64,000 nucleotides of DNA. Origin: Cepaea nemoralis (Eukaryota > Mollusca > Gastropoda > Stylommatophora > Helicidae). Below are positions 1-13,339 of the stretch, piece by piece. A program made the translations under genes and the position numbers. Numbering within the stretch: position 1 is the first letter of the stretch; each line of letters begins with the position of its first letter. The stretch covers positions 124,001-188,000 of the forward strand of contig JACEFZ010024474.1 in the NCBI GenBank assembly GCA_014155875.1, written 5' to 3'. The notes under the pieces were generated by a model. That model made no database searches and was not told where the DNA came from. It saw nothing but the letters and a program-made list of their open reading frames with translations.

Positions 1-136
1 ATGTTTATTTTTCTTCCTATGTAAATGTATAATGCTCTTGATGAACGAAAGACGAGTGATTGGAAGGGCCGAATGTAAGACGGGCCTGCGCGCCCAATTT
101 GTGACCCTAATAAAGTTGATTTGATTTGATTTGATT
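1..136 (+). mobile_element. LINE 3' end (AATAAA, GATTT tail)
   Basis: The segment holds a degenerate coding/3'UTR end followed by a 'gggcctgcgcgcccaattt' block, AATAAA and a (TTGAT)n tail. The same block recurs on the minus strand at 29632-29777 and 53394-53470, which marks it as the 3' end of one retrotransposon family. The 5' part lies outside the window. The 27-bp minisatellite starts directly after the tail. Confidence 0.6.
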
Positions 137-3100
137 TGAAGTAATTCAATTGTCTCAGTCACTAGAAGTAGTCTGATTGTCTCAGTCACTAGAAGTAGTT
201 CAATTGTCTCAGTCACTAGATGTAATTCAATTGTCTCAGTCACTAGCTGTAATTCAATTGTCTCAGTCACTAGAAGTAGTCTGATTGTCTTAGTCACTAG
301 AAGTAGTTCAATTGTCTCAGTCACTAGAAGTAGTCTGATTGTCTCAGTCACTAGAAGTAATTCAATTGTCTCAGTCACTAGAAGTAATTCAATTGTCTCA
401 GTCACTAGAAGTAGTCTGATTGTTTCAGTCACTAGAAGTAGTTCAATTGTCTCAGTCACTAGAAGTAATTCAATTGTCTCAATCACTAGAAGTAATTCAG
501 TTGTCTCAGTCACTAGAAGTAGTTCAATTGTCTCAGTCACTAGAAGTAATTCAGTTGTCTCAGTCACTAGAAGTAATTCAATTGTCTCAGTCACTAGAAG
601 TAGTTCAATTGTCTCAGTCACTAGAAGTAATTCAATTGTCTCAATCACTAGAAGTAGTTCAATTGTCTCAGTCACTAGAAGTAGTCTGATTGTCTCAGTC
701 ACTAGAAGTAATTCAATTGTCTCAGTCACTAAAAGTAATTCAGTTGTCTCAGTCACTAGAAGTAGTCCGATTGTCTCAACAGAAGTAGTCTGATTGTCTC
801 AGTCACTAGAAGTAGTCTGATTGTCTCAGTCACTAGAAGTAGTCTGATTGATCTCAGTCACTAGAAGTAATTCAGTTGTCTCAGTCACTATAAGTAATTC
901 AGTTATCTCAGTCACTAGAAGTAGTCTGATTGTCTCAGTCACTAGAAGTAATTCAATTGTCTCAGTCACTAGAAGTAATTCAGGTGTCTCAGTCACTAGA
1001 AGTAGTCTGATTGTTTCAGTCACTAGAAGTAATTCAATTGTCTCAGTCACTAGAAGTAATTCAGTTGTCTCAGTCACTAGAAGTAGTCCGATTGTCTCAA
1101 CAGAAGTAGTCTGATTGTCTCAGTCACTAGAAGTAGTCTGATTGTCTCAGTCACTAGAAGTATTCTGATTGTCTCAGTCACTAGAAGTAGTCTGATTGTC
1201 TCAGTCACTAGAAGTAATTCAGTTGTCTCAGTCACTATAAGTAATTCAGTTATCTCACTCACTAGAAGTAGTCTGATTGTCTCAGTCACTAGAAGTAATT
1301 CAATTGTCTCAGTCACTAGAAGTAATTCAGTTGTCTCAGTCACTAGAAGTAGTCTGATTGTTTCAGTCACTATAAGTAATTCAATTGTCTCAGTCACTAG
1401 AAGTAATTCAATTGTCTCAGTCACTAGAAGTAATTCAATTGTTTCAGTCACTAGAAGTAATTCAATTGTCTCAGTCACTAGAAGTAGTTCAATTGTCTCA
1501 GTCACTAGAAGTAATTCAATTGTCTCAGTCACTAGAAGTAGTTCAATTGTCTCAGTCACTAGAAGTAGTTCAATTGTCTCAGTCACTAGAAGTAATTCAA
1601 TTGTCTCAGTCACTAGAAGTAGTTCAATTGTCTCAGTCACCTAGAAGTAGTCTGATTGTCTCAGTCACTAGAAGTAATTCAATTGTCTCAGTCACTAGAA
1701 GTAATTCAGTTGTCTCAGTCACTTAGAAGTAGTCTGATTGTCTCAGTCACTAGAAGTAGTCCAATCATCTCAGTCACTAGAAGTAGTCCGATCATCTCAG
1801 TCACTAGAAGTAGTCCAATCATCTCAGTCACTAGAAGTAGCCCAATTGTCTCAGTCACCAGAAGTAGTCCAATCATCTCAGTCACTAGAAGTAGTCCAAT
1901 CATCTCAGTCACTAGAAGTAGCCCGATCATCTCAGTCACTAGAAGTAGTCCAATCTTCTCAGTCACTAGAAGTATCCTGATCGTCTCAGACACTATAAGT
2001 AGTCTGATTGTCTCAGTCACTAGAAGTAGTCCAATCATCTCAGTCACTAGAAGTAGTCTGATTGTCTCAATCACTAGAAGTAGTCCGATTGTCTCAGGCA
2101 ACAGAAGTAGTCTGATTGTCTCAGTCACTAGAAGTAGTTCAATTGTCTCAATCACTAGAAGTAGTTCAATTGTCTCAGTCACTAGAAGTAATTCAATTGT
2201 CTCAGTCACTAGAAGTAGTTCAATTGTCTCAGTCACTAGAAGTAATTCAATTGTCTCAGTCACTAGAAGTAGTTCAATTGTCTCAGTCACTAGAAGTAAT
2301 TCAATTGTCTCAGTCACTAGAAGTAATTCGATTGTCTCAGTCACTAGAAGTAGTCTGATTGTCTCAGTCACTAGAAGTAGTTCAATTGTCTCAGTCTCTA
2401 GAAGTAGCTCAATTGTCTCAGTCACTAGAAGTAGTCTGATTGTCTCAGTCACTAGAAGTAGTTCAATTGTCTCAATCACTAGAAGTAATTCAGTTGTCTC
2501 AGTCACTAGAAGTAGTTCAATTGTCTCAGTCACTAGAAGTAATTCAGTTGTCTCAGTCACTAGAAGTAATTCAATTGTCTCAGTCACTAGAAGTAGTTCA
2601 ATTGTCTCAGTCACTAGAAGTAATTCAATTGTCTCAGTCACTAGAAGTAGTTCAATTGTCTCAGTCACTAGAAGTAGTCTGATTGTCTCAGTCACTAGAA
2701 GTAATTCAATTGTCTCAGTCACTAGAAGTAGTTCAATTGTCTCAGTCACTAGAAGTAATTCAATTGTCTCAGTCACTAGAAGTAGTCTGATTGTCTTAGT
2801 CACTAGAAGTACTTCAGTTGTTGTAGTCACTAGACAAAGTCTGATTGTCTCAGTCACCAGAAGTAATCCGATTGTCTCGGTCACCAGAAGTAGTCTGATT
2901 GTCTCAGTCACCAGAAGAAGTCTGATTGTCTCAGTCACTAGAAGTAATTCAGTTGTCTCAGTCACTAGAAGTAGTCTGATTGTTTCAATCACTAGAAGTA
3001 ATTCAATTGTCTCAGTCACTAGAATTAATTCAGTTGTCTTAGTCACTAGAAGTAGTCTGATTGTCTCAGTCACCAGAAGTAGTCCAATTGTCTCAGTCAC

Positions 3101-3620
3101 CAGAAGTAGTCTGATTGTTCAGTCACCAGAAGAAGTCTGATTGTCTCAGTCACTAGAAGTAGTCTGATTGTTTTAGTCATTAGAAGTAGTTCAGTTGTTG
3201 TAGTGACTAGACTAAGTCTGATTGTCTCAGTCACCAGAAGTAGTCCGAATTGTCTCAGTCACCAGAAGTAGTCTGATTGTCTCAGTCACCAGAAGAAGTC
3301 TGATTGTCTCAGTCACTAGAAGTAGTCTGATTGTCTCAGACACTAGAAGTAATTCAATTGTCTCAGTCACTAGAAGTAATTCAGTTGTCTCAGTCACTAG
3401 AAGTAATTCAATTGTCTCAGTCACTAGAAGTAATTCAGTTGTCTCAGTCGCTAGAAGTAGTCTGATTGTCTCAGTCACTAGAAGTAATTCAATTGTCTCA
3501 GTCACTAGAAGTAATTCAGTTGTCTTAGTCACTAGAAGTAGTCCGATTGTCTCAGTCACCAGAAGAAGTCTGATTGTCTCAGTCACCAGAAGAAGTCTGA
3601 TTGTCTCAGTCACCAGAAAT
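137..3620. repeat. 27-bp minisatellite, about 129 units
   Basis: A head-to-tail array with consensus 'ctcagtcactagaagtagt' plus 'ctgattgt' or 'tcaattgt'. Variants (CTGATTGT, TCAATTGT, TCAGTTGT, CCGATTGT, CCAATCAT) are interspersed. The CCAATCAT type clusters at 1756-1960 and CACCAGAAG types cluster after 2850. The unit is 9 codons, so frames on both strands stay open for hundreds of codons (for example 1656-3140 plus and 1715-3100 minus). These frames overlap each other, lack gene context and should not be read as genes. Confidence 0.95.
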
Positions 3621-4326
3621 TAGACTTTCATGGCCATGCTCCTCAAAAGGGGGGTGAAACTAGGTTGTGAAATCAAACTGATGTATTGCTGTTAAATAAG
3701 GGCCTAACAGTTTTAATCTTGAATGCTGTAGAGGCAAATAAAGTGAGAAAGACAATTACTGATTATTAGGGAGTGAGCAGAGGGTCTGGTCGACACCCAA
3801 CCTTGTAGAAGAAAATGCAGGCGGAAGTTCAGTTACGCTGCACTTATATTATTTAGTACTCTTGTGAAGTGTTTCACATTTTCTTTACTCATTTTAATTC
3901 TTATTATTAACTAGTTTTGCTTTATTTTACATTTCCACTTTATTTTGGCCACTTATATTTTTTTTTAAATCCTTGATAAAGATGATAAATAGAAACACTG
4001 TATATTTTATACATCTCTTTGTGTGTGGGTGGGTGTGTGTGGGTGGGTGTGTGGTTTTTTTTTTCTTCTGTGTTTCTGTTTCTTTTTCTTTGGGGTCTGT
4101 TCTTCCCCCTACAAGTGTTCTATTGTTTGTTCAATTTTATATGCGCATGATTTGTTTTCAGTTGTTGAGTTTCTGCTACTAAGACTATGATGGTATGAAA
4201 TCTGCTCAGTGAGGTATAGTATGTAGAGTTTATACCCATCATGCTTCCCCAAGATCACAACCCATTCTGTTTGTGACATGTTGTATCACACCTTCCTGTT
4301 GCATTCCTTATCTTTTCAGTTTAAAC
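3621..4326. other. unique AT-rich spacer
   Basis: No gene, SINE or LINE is recognised here. There is a short GT-rich tract at 4020-4055 and a T-run near 4056. The first degenerate unit of the next array starts at about 4327. Confidence 0.5.
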
Positions 4327-5888
4327 ACATTGATTCAAGGATCTACATTCATTTTCCTGTTATCTTTTCTTTTTTACACACATTGATTCAAGGATCTACA
4401 TTTATTTTCCTGTTATCTTTTCTTTTTTACACACATTGATTCAAGGATCTACATTTATTTTCCTGTTATCTTTTCATTTTTACACACATTGATTCCACAA
4501 TCTACATTTATTTTTCCTGTTATCTTTTCAGTTTACACACATTGATTCAAGGATCTACATTCATTTTCCTGTTATCTTTTCTTTTTTACACACATTGATT
4601 CAAGGATCTACATTTATTTTCCTGTTATCTTTTCTTTTTTTACACACATTGATTCAAGGATCTACATTTATTTTCCTGTTATCTTTTCTTTTTTACACAC
4701 ATTGATTCCACAATCTACATTTATTTTCCTGTTATCTTTTCTTTTTTTACACACATTGATTCCACAGTCTACATTTATTTTCCTGTTATCTTTTCTTTTT
4801 TTTACACACATTGATTCCACAATCTACATTTATTTTCCTGTTATCTTTTCTTTTTTACACACATTGATTCCACAATCTACATTTATTTTCCTGTTATCTT
4901 TTCTTTTTTACACACATTGATTCAAGGATCTACATTTATTTTCCTGTTATCTTTTCTTTTTTTACACACATTGATTCAAGGATCTACATTTATTTTCCTG
5001 TTATCTTTTCTTTTTTACACACATTGATTCAAGGATCTACATTTATTTTCCTGTTATCTTTTCTTTTTTACACACATTGATTCCACAATCTACATTTATT
5101 TTCCTGTTATCTTTTCTTTTTTACACACATTGATTCAAGGATCTACATTTATTTTCCTGTTATCTTTTCTTTTTTTACACACATTGATTCAAGGATCTAC
5201 ATTTATTTTCCTGTTATCTTTTCTTTTTTACACACATTGATTCAAGGATCTACATTTATTTTCCTGTTATCTTTTCTTTTTTACACACATTGATTCAAGG
5301 ATCTACATTTATTTTCCTGTTATCTTTTCTTTTTTTTACACACATTGATTCCACAATCTACATTTATTTTCCTGTTATCTTTTCTTTTTTACACACATTG
5401 ATTCCACAATCTACATTTATTTTCCTGTTATCTTTTCTTTTTTTACACACATTGATTCCACAATCTACATTTATTTTCCTGTTATCTTTTCTTTTTTACA
5501 CGCATTGATTCAAGTATGTACATTTATTTTCCTGTTATCTTGTCTTTTTTACACACATTGATTCAAGGATCTACATTTATTTTCCTGTTATCTTTTTTTT
5601 TTTTTTTTTACACACATTGATTCAAGGATCTACATTTATTTTCCTGTTATCTTTTCTTTTTTACACACATTGATTCAAGGATCTACATTTATTTTCCTGT
5701 TATCTTTTCTTGTTTACACACATTGATTCCACAATCTACATTTATTTTCCTGTTATCTTTTCTTTTTTACACACATTGATTCAAGGATCTACATTTATTT
5801 TCCTGTTATCTTTTCTTTTTTACACACATTGATTCCACAACCTACATTTATTTTCCTGTTATCTTTTCAGTTTACACACATTGATTCC
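4327..5888. repeat. 53-bp minisatellite, about 29 units
   Basis: The unit is T-rich and alternates two variants, 'ttgattcaaggatctacat' and 'ttgattccacaatctacat', each followed by 'ttattttcctgttatctttt' and a variable T-tract before ACACACA. T-tract length varies from unit to unit, as expected for slippage inside a tandem array. Short open frames in it are not genes. Confidence 0.95.
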
Positions 5889-7320
5889 TGGATCTATTTT
5901 AAAATACCCATTCTTTGTTTTTTTAAAATCATTTTTCATCTAGAAGAAGATTGAATGACTAATTCTTCATGTGTATTTATAATAATCATTGTCTTCATCA
6001 TCATCATCTATTTTTCATAAATGTCATCAATGAATAAAATCACATGGTTGTGAATTGAGAATGTATCTATGCAAATCTGTGCTTGGGTTATACAAACAGG
6101 AGGTCAAGTCTTGATGTGATTATTGCTTTATTGAAGAAGAACAGATTTCTAGTAAATCCAATTTTAACCTGTGGCTTGTATTAAAATATGTTTATAACTT
6201 TTAAAAAATTTCTGAAACTTTACTTTGGATTTGTTTTCATTGTTATGTATCATGGTGTCTTAGTATGTATTAGTTAATTCTGTGATTGATTCACTGCATG
6301 GTTGCTGATTTGTAAGGCAGTTTATTTACTTCAGCCTCTCTACTTTTGCCTGTGTCTACTTCAGTTTGTGTCTACCTAAGTCTGTGAACATTAACTTATG
6401 TTCAGCTTGTCTGCTTAAATGTGTGTCTATTTCAACTTGCCTACCTAAGCCTGTGAACTTGAACCATGTTCAGCTTGTGTCTGCTTAAATCTGTGTCTAC
6501 TTCAGCTTATATCTAATTCATGCTGTGTCTAAATCCTGTTGTCTACTTCATGCAGTTTCAACTATAGCCTGTGTCTACTTCAGTTTGTGCCTACTTCATG
6601 CAGTATCTACTCCAGTCTGTGATAGCTTCTGTCTACTTCATTTTGGCCCCTGCTCATGAAATACTAAAGTACTTCAGGTGCCCCCAATGGTGAAAGCTTC
6701 TGAATCCCTTATTCTCAGCCAACCAGGCCAGATTGGCTTCTCTTAAAATTCTATAACTAATGCTAGTGTGATCTCACAGATTGTTTCATCATATGGCCTT
6801 TTGAAAAACAGAAGCAATGTGGTGTTAAAAATCCCAGCGACCATGGTCTTTTGAATTGTTACTATTTTATTATTGTACCTGCAAGAAAGCTTGCCTGTAA
6901 ATACTCCAATAAAGAATCAGATCAGGTGAGGTGGTGTTATAATGAGATTAGCACAAGAGAGCATATCTAGCACTTAGAGACGATGGAAGTGGAGCAAGGA
7001 GTCACTTTGGACAGTGAGGAATTGATGGGACTTCTGATGCTGTGAGTGAAGGACACACAAAGCTGAAAGTGACAGGTTGACAGCAGATCTGGAATGTGGA
7101 TAAACATCACACCAAAGCTTGCTTCGGATTTCTCCCCTGAAAATTATGGATTAACAGCTGAGCCGTGGATGTGTATTAGTTTGCCTTCAAAGATCTCCTG
7201 AATGAGACACTGAAAGACAAAATGAAGAGAGAACAGACAACACTGAATAAAGTGAACACTAAACCAGATCAGTATTCTTTGAGTGACCTACTGACACAAG
7301 AAAGCTGCAATAGTCAAGGG
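5889..7320. other. spacer with degenerate repeat
   Basis: The stretch at about 6335-6640 is a decayed repeat built around 'tgtgtctacttcagcctgtg'-like units. The rest is AT-rich sequence in which I recognise no gene or element. Confidence 0.5.
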
Positions 7321-7439
7321 GCTAGCACACTTACCTCTGGAACGATGGTCACGTCTTCAAATCGCCTGTGAGATGAGGATGTTGTTGTATCGACTCTGGC
7401 TTCTAGAATGACCCAGCTTCACATGTAAGAATGTCAAGA

Positions 7440-8365
7440 ACTCTTTTATATCCATTGGACACATGGTGCCAGACCCATATTTGTGTGAGACCAGCCAGCA
7501 CTGGGTGAGGGGTGATGTGGTCAAACCCATATTTTGTGGACCAGCCTAGCACTGGGGGAGGTGATGTGGTCTAACCCATAATTTGTGTGGGACCGAGCCA
7601 GAGCAGCTGGGTTGAGGGTGGATGTGGTCAAACCCATATTATGTGTGAGCCAGCCGATGCACTGTGGGGGGGGGGGGGGGGGTTGATGTGGTCTAACCCA
7701 TATTCGTGTGGACCAGTCAGCAATGGGTGTGGAGGAGATGGGTCAAACCATATTTGTGTGGGAACTGGACCAGGCAGCACTGGGTGGGGAGATGTGGTCA
7801 AACCCAATGTGTGGAACCAGCCAGCACGGGGGGGGGGGGGGGGGAGAGAGGGGGGGGTGATGATGATGTGGTCAAACCCATATTTGTGTGGACAGCCAGC
7901 ACTGGGGGGGGGGGGGGAGAGGTGAGGTGGTCAAACCCATATTTGTGTGGAAAAGACAGCACTGGGTGGGGGTGATGTGGTCAAACCCATATTTGTGTGG
8001 ATGAGTCAGCACTGGGTGGGGGTGATGTGGTCAAACCCATATTTGTGTGAACCAGCCAGCACTGGGTGGGGGAGAAGTGGTCAAACCCATATTTGTGTGA
8101 ACCAGCCAGCACTGGGTGGGAGTGATGTGGTCAAACCCATATTTGTTTGGACCTGGACCAGCCAGCACTGGGTGGGGGTGATGTGGTCAGTGTCCAGTTG
8201 ACTGCCTTTACTTCCCCAGGCATTTCCTGGTACCCTGTTTAGGCCGGCTCCACCTGGGTGGACCCTTCAATTTTAAACATCTGCTCATGTGTGGATTCGA
8301 ACTCATGACCAGCAGGCTGGCAGGTGAGTGTCACTATGCTACCACAGCTCTCCAGCCTAACATGA
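7440..8365 (-). mobile_element. SINE family D with internal minisatellite
   Basis: On the minus strand the head is tRNA-like: an A-box-like 'tggtagcatagtgac' and a B-box-like 'ggtcatgagttcgaatcc' (about 8290-8350). The body (8190-8290) contains 'gggtaccaggaaatgcctgg'. The same head and body occur at 42955-43180 and in decayed form at 22390-22627. In this copy the 3' part is expanded into a tandem array (7465-8187), while 42955-43180 has one unit. The element ends with the 'ggcaccatgt' motif near 7463. Confidence 0.65.
7465..8187. repeat. about 50-bp minisatellite inside SINE D
   Basis: About 14 units of 'gatgtggtcaaacccatat' plus 'ttgtgtggaccagccagcac' and a G-run. The G-runs reach 14-20 bases at 7669, 7830 and 7905, so exact lengths may be assembly-sensitive. 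The unit matches the single-copy 3' part of the SINE at 42955-43180, so it is an internal expansion and not a separate satellite. Confidence 0.85.
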
Positions 8366-8510
8366 CCAGCTGGACATTGCCTGAGAAGTATGTGCAGATG
8401 GCAGGACATTTGTGACGCTGAGCTCTGATTGGTCTAAAAATATGGGTCTAGCACCTTGTACCCAATATGCCTCGTGGTGTAAAAAAGGGTCCTTAATTTG
8501 ACCTACTTAC

Positions 8511-8745
8511 CTCCGCAGCTAAGGGGTTAATGACACAGTTTATAATCCCGCATACCACGTTAGAAACACAGCAGTAGGTGATTTGGCAGCAGACTGCCTT
8601 GCGTTTGGTTTTTAAGAAATGGTATGAGTGCCGGTCGTTCAGAAAGCAATGGCAAACTACTGAACATAAACTTGTCAATAAATCACAAACGGCCAAAAAT
8701 ACTGGAGTTGACTGTGATGTCCTGTAAAGGACATGCAACTAACTT
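8511..8745 (+). mobile_element. SINE family A copy
   Basis: The copy shares the family core 'ggcaaactactgaac', 'cagaaagcaatgg' and the end 'tgtcctgtaaaggacatgca'. Its head has a tRNA-like arrangement with a decayed B box. At least ten relatives occur in this window in both orientations. Confidence 0.75.
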
Positions 8746-9346
8746 TAACCTCTTGCATATGTTCATTGAGTTGTTAATGTGTTTCATACTGTCAGATCTC
8801 GATACTCATTTTGGTTTTGCTTTTGCATTATTTATAGCCAGGGTTGATAAGAGAATTTGCATAATAACCATTGCTGTATGTTGTGTAAGGGCACTGGTTT
8901 GTTTATGTTTGTTTGCAAAAGGTACAATAAAGATCCATAATTTTATGCCATTCTGGCATATTGTTCTAGTCCAATATTTTCATCATACAGAACTAGGTAG
9001 GTAATGGCATCAGTAACACGCCTGCTTCCTTGCCTTCCATTTTATGGGGCTGGGTACAAACTCTGAGCCACGAGGTCTTGGGCGAAAATCCTGCCCTTAG
9101 GGGGATTAGAACCGAGGACCACGTAGGCCTGCAGGCAAATGTGCTGGTAACTGTACTGTCACAGCCCTTAATATGTGATTGTATGCAGTGATAATAATGT
9201 AAATACAAATATATAATCAGACAATCGGCATGTAAATGAGGTTCCCGTAGATGTTAGTTGTCAAATCAAATCCACTGTCTGTTGTGATAATTATCCTGCA
9301 TTTGATGTGTTTTAGATTTATGTTTTATGGGTGAGTAGAGACAAAG

Positions 9347-9584
9347 TGGCTCTGTTGCCAAGGGATTACAATTGTACTTCGTAATTCCACATACTGTGTA
9401 CAAAACACAGCTGCGGGCGATTTGGAAGAAGACTGCTTTGTGTTGGTTTCCAAACAATGGTATGAGTGCCGGTCATTCAGAAAGCAATGGCAAACTACTG
9501 AATGTAAACTTGCCCATGAATCACAAATTGCCAAATAATGCTAGAGTTGCTTGCCATGTCTTGTAAAGGATATGCAACTAACTA
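9347..9584 (+). mobile_element. SINE family A copy
   Basis: A full-length-looking copy, from the 'ctctgttgccaagggattac' A-box-like head to the 'aggatatgcaactaac' end. It has the core 'attcagaaagcaatggcaaa'. Confidence 0.75.
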
Positions 9585-9821
9585 GAGACACAGAATGATG
9601 TCTGGATAGTCCAGCTACCAGAGGTTTCACTTCTGTTACCATTGTGCCCAGTTCAAAACGTAGTCACAAAATTGCGTATGTAAAATCAGAAAATAGATGC
9701 CAGATTTTGTTTTGAGCAGGTCCTATGCAGAGTATCACGCCCCTCCTGGCCAGTCAGAAAAACTCTTGATCCCTTGCCAGTTTGCCTGCCTATTGTATTT
9801 TCATGCTAAAGTTATCTCTGT

Positions 9822-10012
9822 TGCCTCTTGTCAACTTTGTGCTGGGTGATCCCTGCCTCTTGTCAACTTTGTGCTGGTTGATCCCTGCAGTCTTGTCAAC
9901 TTTGTGCTTGCCTCTTGTCAACTTTGTGCTGGTTGATCCCTGTCTCTTGTCAACTTTGTGCTGGGCGATCCCTGCCTCTTGTCAACTTTGTGCTGGGTGA
10001 TTCCTCCCTCTA
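9822..10012. repeat. about 31-bp minisatellite, 6 units
   Basis: The unit is 'cctcttgtcaactttgtgct' followed by 'ggttgatccctg'. It lies in the 3' flank of the neurexin gene. Confidence 0.85.
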
Positions 10013-10472
10013 TTCCAGGAACAATGCTTTGTGCTTCTGTCCTGTTTAAATCACCGACGTTTAATGTGGCCAGTGTTTCACTTTCAGAAACATGACGGTG
10101 TTTATAAGCCAGTTTTCTTCCACATTTAGATCTTGTACTTTTAGAGGATTCTTTCATACATGTGGGTTGTAAATTGGTGAAACATTTAGATGATAAAATA
10201 TGTTGGGTAATATTTTTATACTGAATATTTTGTTCTAAATTTTTATCACAGAATGTTTCTTTGTACTTGTTGACTTGTAATTTTATAAATGAGTTCATAA
10301 AGGAAACAATAAAAGCAGTCATATTTGATTGAGTAATTGTAATATTGTGTTTTAGTCTATTGTTAGCTGTGTTTGCATTCTTCTCTAATATTTGATATTT
10401 GCATTCTTCTGTGACATTTATGCTGTATTCCTCGGCTTACAGAAGTTCTACTGTCTTATCTGTGTGTATATC

Positions 10473-10513
<41 letters not shown>

Positions 10514-11150
10514 GCACATGCTTCTGTGTACATGTATGCTTGTTAGAGAAATATTAATTTATTATTTAGGGCGGGCTTTTGAAACCTCAAGCACTGTCCA
10601 TTCATGAGCCATGTCAGAATAGACATGCAAGCGAAAGTTCATCAGATGAGAAAAAGAAGAAACATTTACTAATACATTTGGAAATGACATTTAAAATGAA
10701 ATGTTTGTTTATATACATATCCAAAATCTTTATTTTTTTTTTCTGGTCAAACTCACATAAATATATAAATACATGTACAAACATAAATATATAAATACAT
10801 TTACAAACAGTTTCAGAAATCAAGATCAAAACTACTTACAAAAGAGCAATTTTACTATCTATCACAGGGATGTAAAGATTTAGTTTCATACTAATTCCAT
10901 AACAGATCTATCGATCTCTTTTTGTTTTACTATAACAACATCACCAGCCCTATACTACCAATCTCAAACTTGAACATTATCCAAATTACACCAACGCAAA
11001 ATCAACACCTGTGAGATGAGATACTTGAAGAGAGCTGTCAACTTAGCTATACGAGATTGAGTAAGAAATGTTGTCTTCAAACAGAAAATAGGATCAACAA
11101 CTTTTGCCATTATTTATTGAAGGCAGAAAGATCAATTGATTCAGCCAGCT
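10013..11150. other. AT-rich spacer with TG/AG microsatellite
   Basis: A (TG)n(AG)n microsatellite sits at 10473-10510. The remaining sequence is AT-rich and shows no gene I can support. Confidence 0.5.
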
Positions 11151-11159
11151 CATTAGACT

Positions 11160-11360
11160 GCAACACCATCAACTACCAGCACTGGTGCTACATCAAAGAA
11201 GATCTTACAAGAGAACAAGAGAAGAAAATGGACTGACTACATCAAAGACATTGTACAATCACATGGAATGACACTATCCAGTGCCACCCACCAGGTGCTG
11301 GAACATCAACTATTCCTCCCCATAATGCTTGACAGCAAAAGTGGAAGATGATAATGATGA
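11160..11360 (+). mobile_element. decayed LINE tail
   Basis: A plus-strand reading gives a 'RKWTDYIKDIVQSHG' type sequence, the usual form of the C-terminal tail of RTE/CR1-like reverse transcriptase ORFs ('RW.DDI..'). It is followed by a 'gatgataatgatgat' tail. Stops and frameshifts are present. The clade is uncertain. Confidence 0.45.
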
Positions 11361-12890
11361 TCACAACATGGACTAGAGATGCAAGTTTGGAATGCATTGA
11401 GATGACTATATGTGAACTGGGAATGTCAAAGTCTTAAATGTTTGGACCATATCTTTATCATTTACTCATAATCTGATTTCACACTATGAAGAATGAAGCA
11501 CTTGAATGGTTAATTGTGCAAATTTATGTATCATTATAATGCTGGGTGTTAGCTAGTGTTGAACAATCTGACCAAATCATCCTACCTTACATAAACAGTC
11601 TGGATGTATTTTACCAACCATTTGTGAAATATCAGTATGTCTAAAAATATACTCTTCTTCTGTGTAATGACATCTGCGATGATGGGACATATATTTAGTT
11701 TGAAATATTAGCAATTTTAGAAATAGCAAATATAGAAGGTCTTGAATGTAAATACTCAAACATGTATACCACTAGAATTCCAGGGAAGTCATCATGTGGG
11801 AGTTTACCCCAGTAACCTGCCCACCGCACTGGTGAAGTCGATAGCAAACTCCGCTGGTAATGTGATGAGCACGATCAGACGTGGGTTCAATGTCTGGGCT
11901 CAAAGTGAGGAAAATAGACTGGCCATCTATACCTCCTGGCTCTCAGGCCTACAGAATATGATGGCACTATCACATGACAGACCCATAACAGGAAACTGCT
12001 CCAGGACAAATCCAAACCAGAAAAACACTAAATTCTGAATGGTCACAAAAATGCAAGAGGGGGAGATAATATCACAGCAAAGATGTGAAATACTAATTAT
12101 TTCCTTTACACCAGGTCAGAACATTATAATAAAGTCAGGCCACTAGTTTCCTTTCCTTCGAACTTGTTCCTTTCCCTAACTAAGAGTAAAGTTAGGTATC
12201 AAATTTACTATTCTGTTCACCAAAAGAAAGTAGTAAAATGGTTTTAAACTACATGCCACAAAAACCAAACTCCCATAGCAGTCAAGGCAGCTTTTAATCA
12301 GTCTCACAGAACACAAACAAGACAAGTTAAACTGATACTTATTATGAAAGTATTCAGGACTGTTCTTAAAGAAATGCTAACATATTTATTTTTAATGCAA
12401 AAGCAAATTACATAAAATAAATGATATGATTAGGAACGTTTAAGAAGCAGGATTTTAAAAAAAAGGAATAAATAAAGACAGAAATAAAGTAAAAGCACAA
12501 TGTCTGCTTCCACATAGTTACAACATGTGAATTACACATAAACGTCAAACACACACTTTGGAATCAATACTGAATATTTATAACAAACACATTAGTATTA
12601 ATATTCAGATAATTTCACTAATTCAATACACTATATCATAAATAAGTATGTTTATTTCTTTATCACTGAAGTAGGGCATCATACATTTTTATCTTAAAGA
12701 TAATAAATGACAGAAACATTTACGTCACTCAAATGTAAATCACATTATGTTACAGAACAACCAACACAGCTACTAGATACGTACAATAACATATGGTTTA
12801 AGATAGGGTAACAAAAGTGCTTCTTTATTCTATCTTTTTAAAAAAAAAAGAAAAACAAACATAACTACATAAAGATAAATGACACTTACA
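11361..12890. other. spacer, probably 3' flank or 3'UTR
   Basis: AT-rich sequence. A possible tRNA-like SINE remnant lies at 11760-12030 (B-box-like 'gacgtgggttcaatgtc'). No coding region is supported. Part of 10-16 kb may be the long 3'UTR of the minus-strand neurexin, but I cannot place its polyadenylation site. Confidence 0.4.
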
Positions 12891-12892
12891 TA

Positions 12893-13260
12893 CAGATTCA
12901 ATAGAGCATTTCGAAATGTTAATTCTCATACAATTTAAATAGAGCCACTCTGAAATATACCAATTCTCATACAGATCAAACAGAGCCATTAGGAAGTATG
13001 TCAGTTCTCATACATATTAAACATAGCCATTCGGAAGTATGTCAGTTCTCATACATATTAAACATAGCCATTAGGAAGTATGTCAGTTCTCATACAGACT
13101 AAACAAAACCATTTGGAAATATGTCAATTCTCATACAATTTAAATAGAGCCACTGTGAAATATGTCAGTTCTTCTACAAACTGAACAGAACCATTTGGAA
13201 ATATGTCAATTATACAGATTAAACAGAACCATTCTGATATCAATTAATTCCCATACAAAT
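12893..13260. repeat. about 40-bp minisatellite, about 9 units
   Basis: The units follow 'agccattcggaagtatgtca' then 'gttctcatacatattaaaca'. They are degenerate at both ends and nearly identical in the middle (12985-13100). Confidence 0.8.
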
Positions 13261-13339
13261 GAAGAGACCTACAATCACAGGTTGCACATTAACCGCAAAC
13301 ATGCCAGAAAACTGTGCATGGGGAACTCTGTATGTGGGC

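Noticed and set aside
1656..3140. 494-codon open frame of SVTRSSxIV repeats, with a 461-codon frame opposite
   Set aside because: Both frames come from a 27-bp tandem unit; the variants do not favour any frame and there is no flanking gene structure.
137..3620. CRISPR-like direct repeats
   Set aside because: Units are contiguous without unique spacers, and the window is eukaryotic; same for all other arrays.
11742..12038. 98-codon plus-strand frame
   Set aside because: Overlaps a tRNA-like repeat remnant and shows no recognisable domain.
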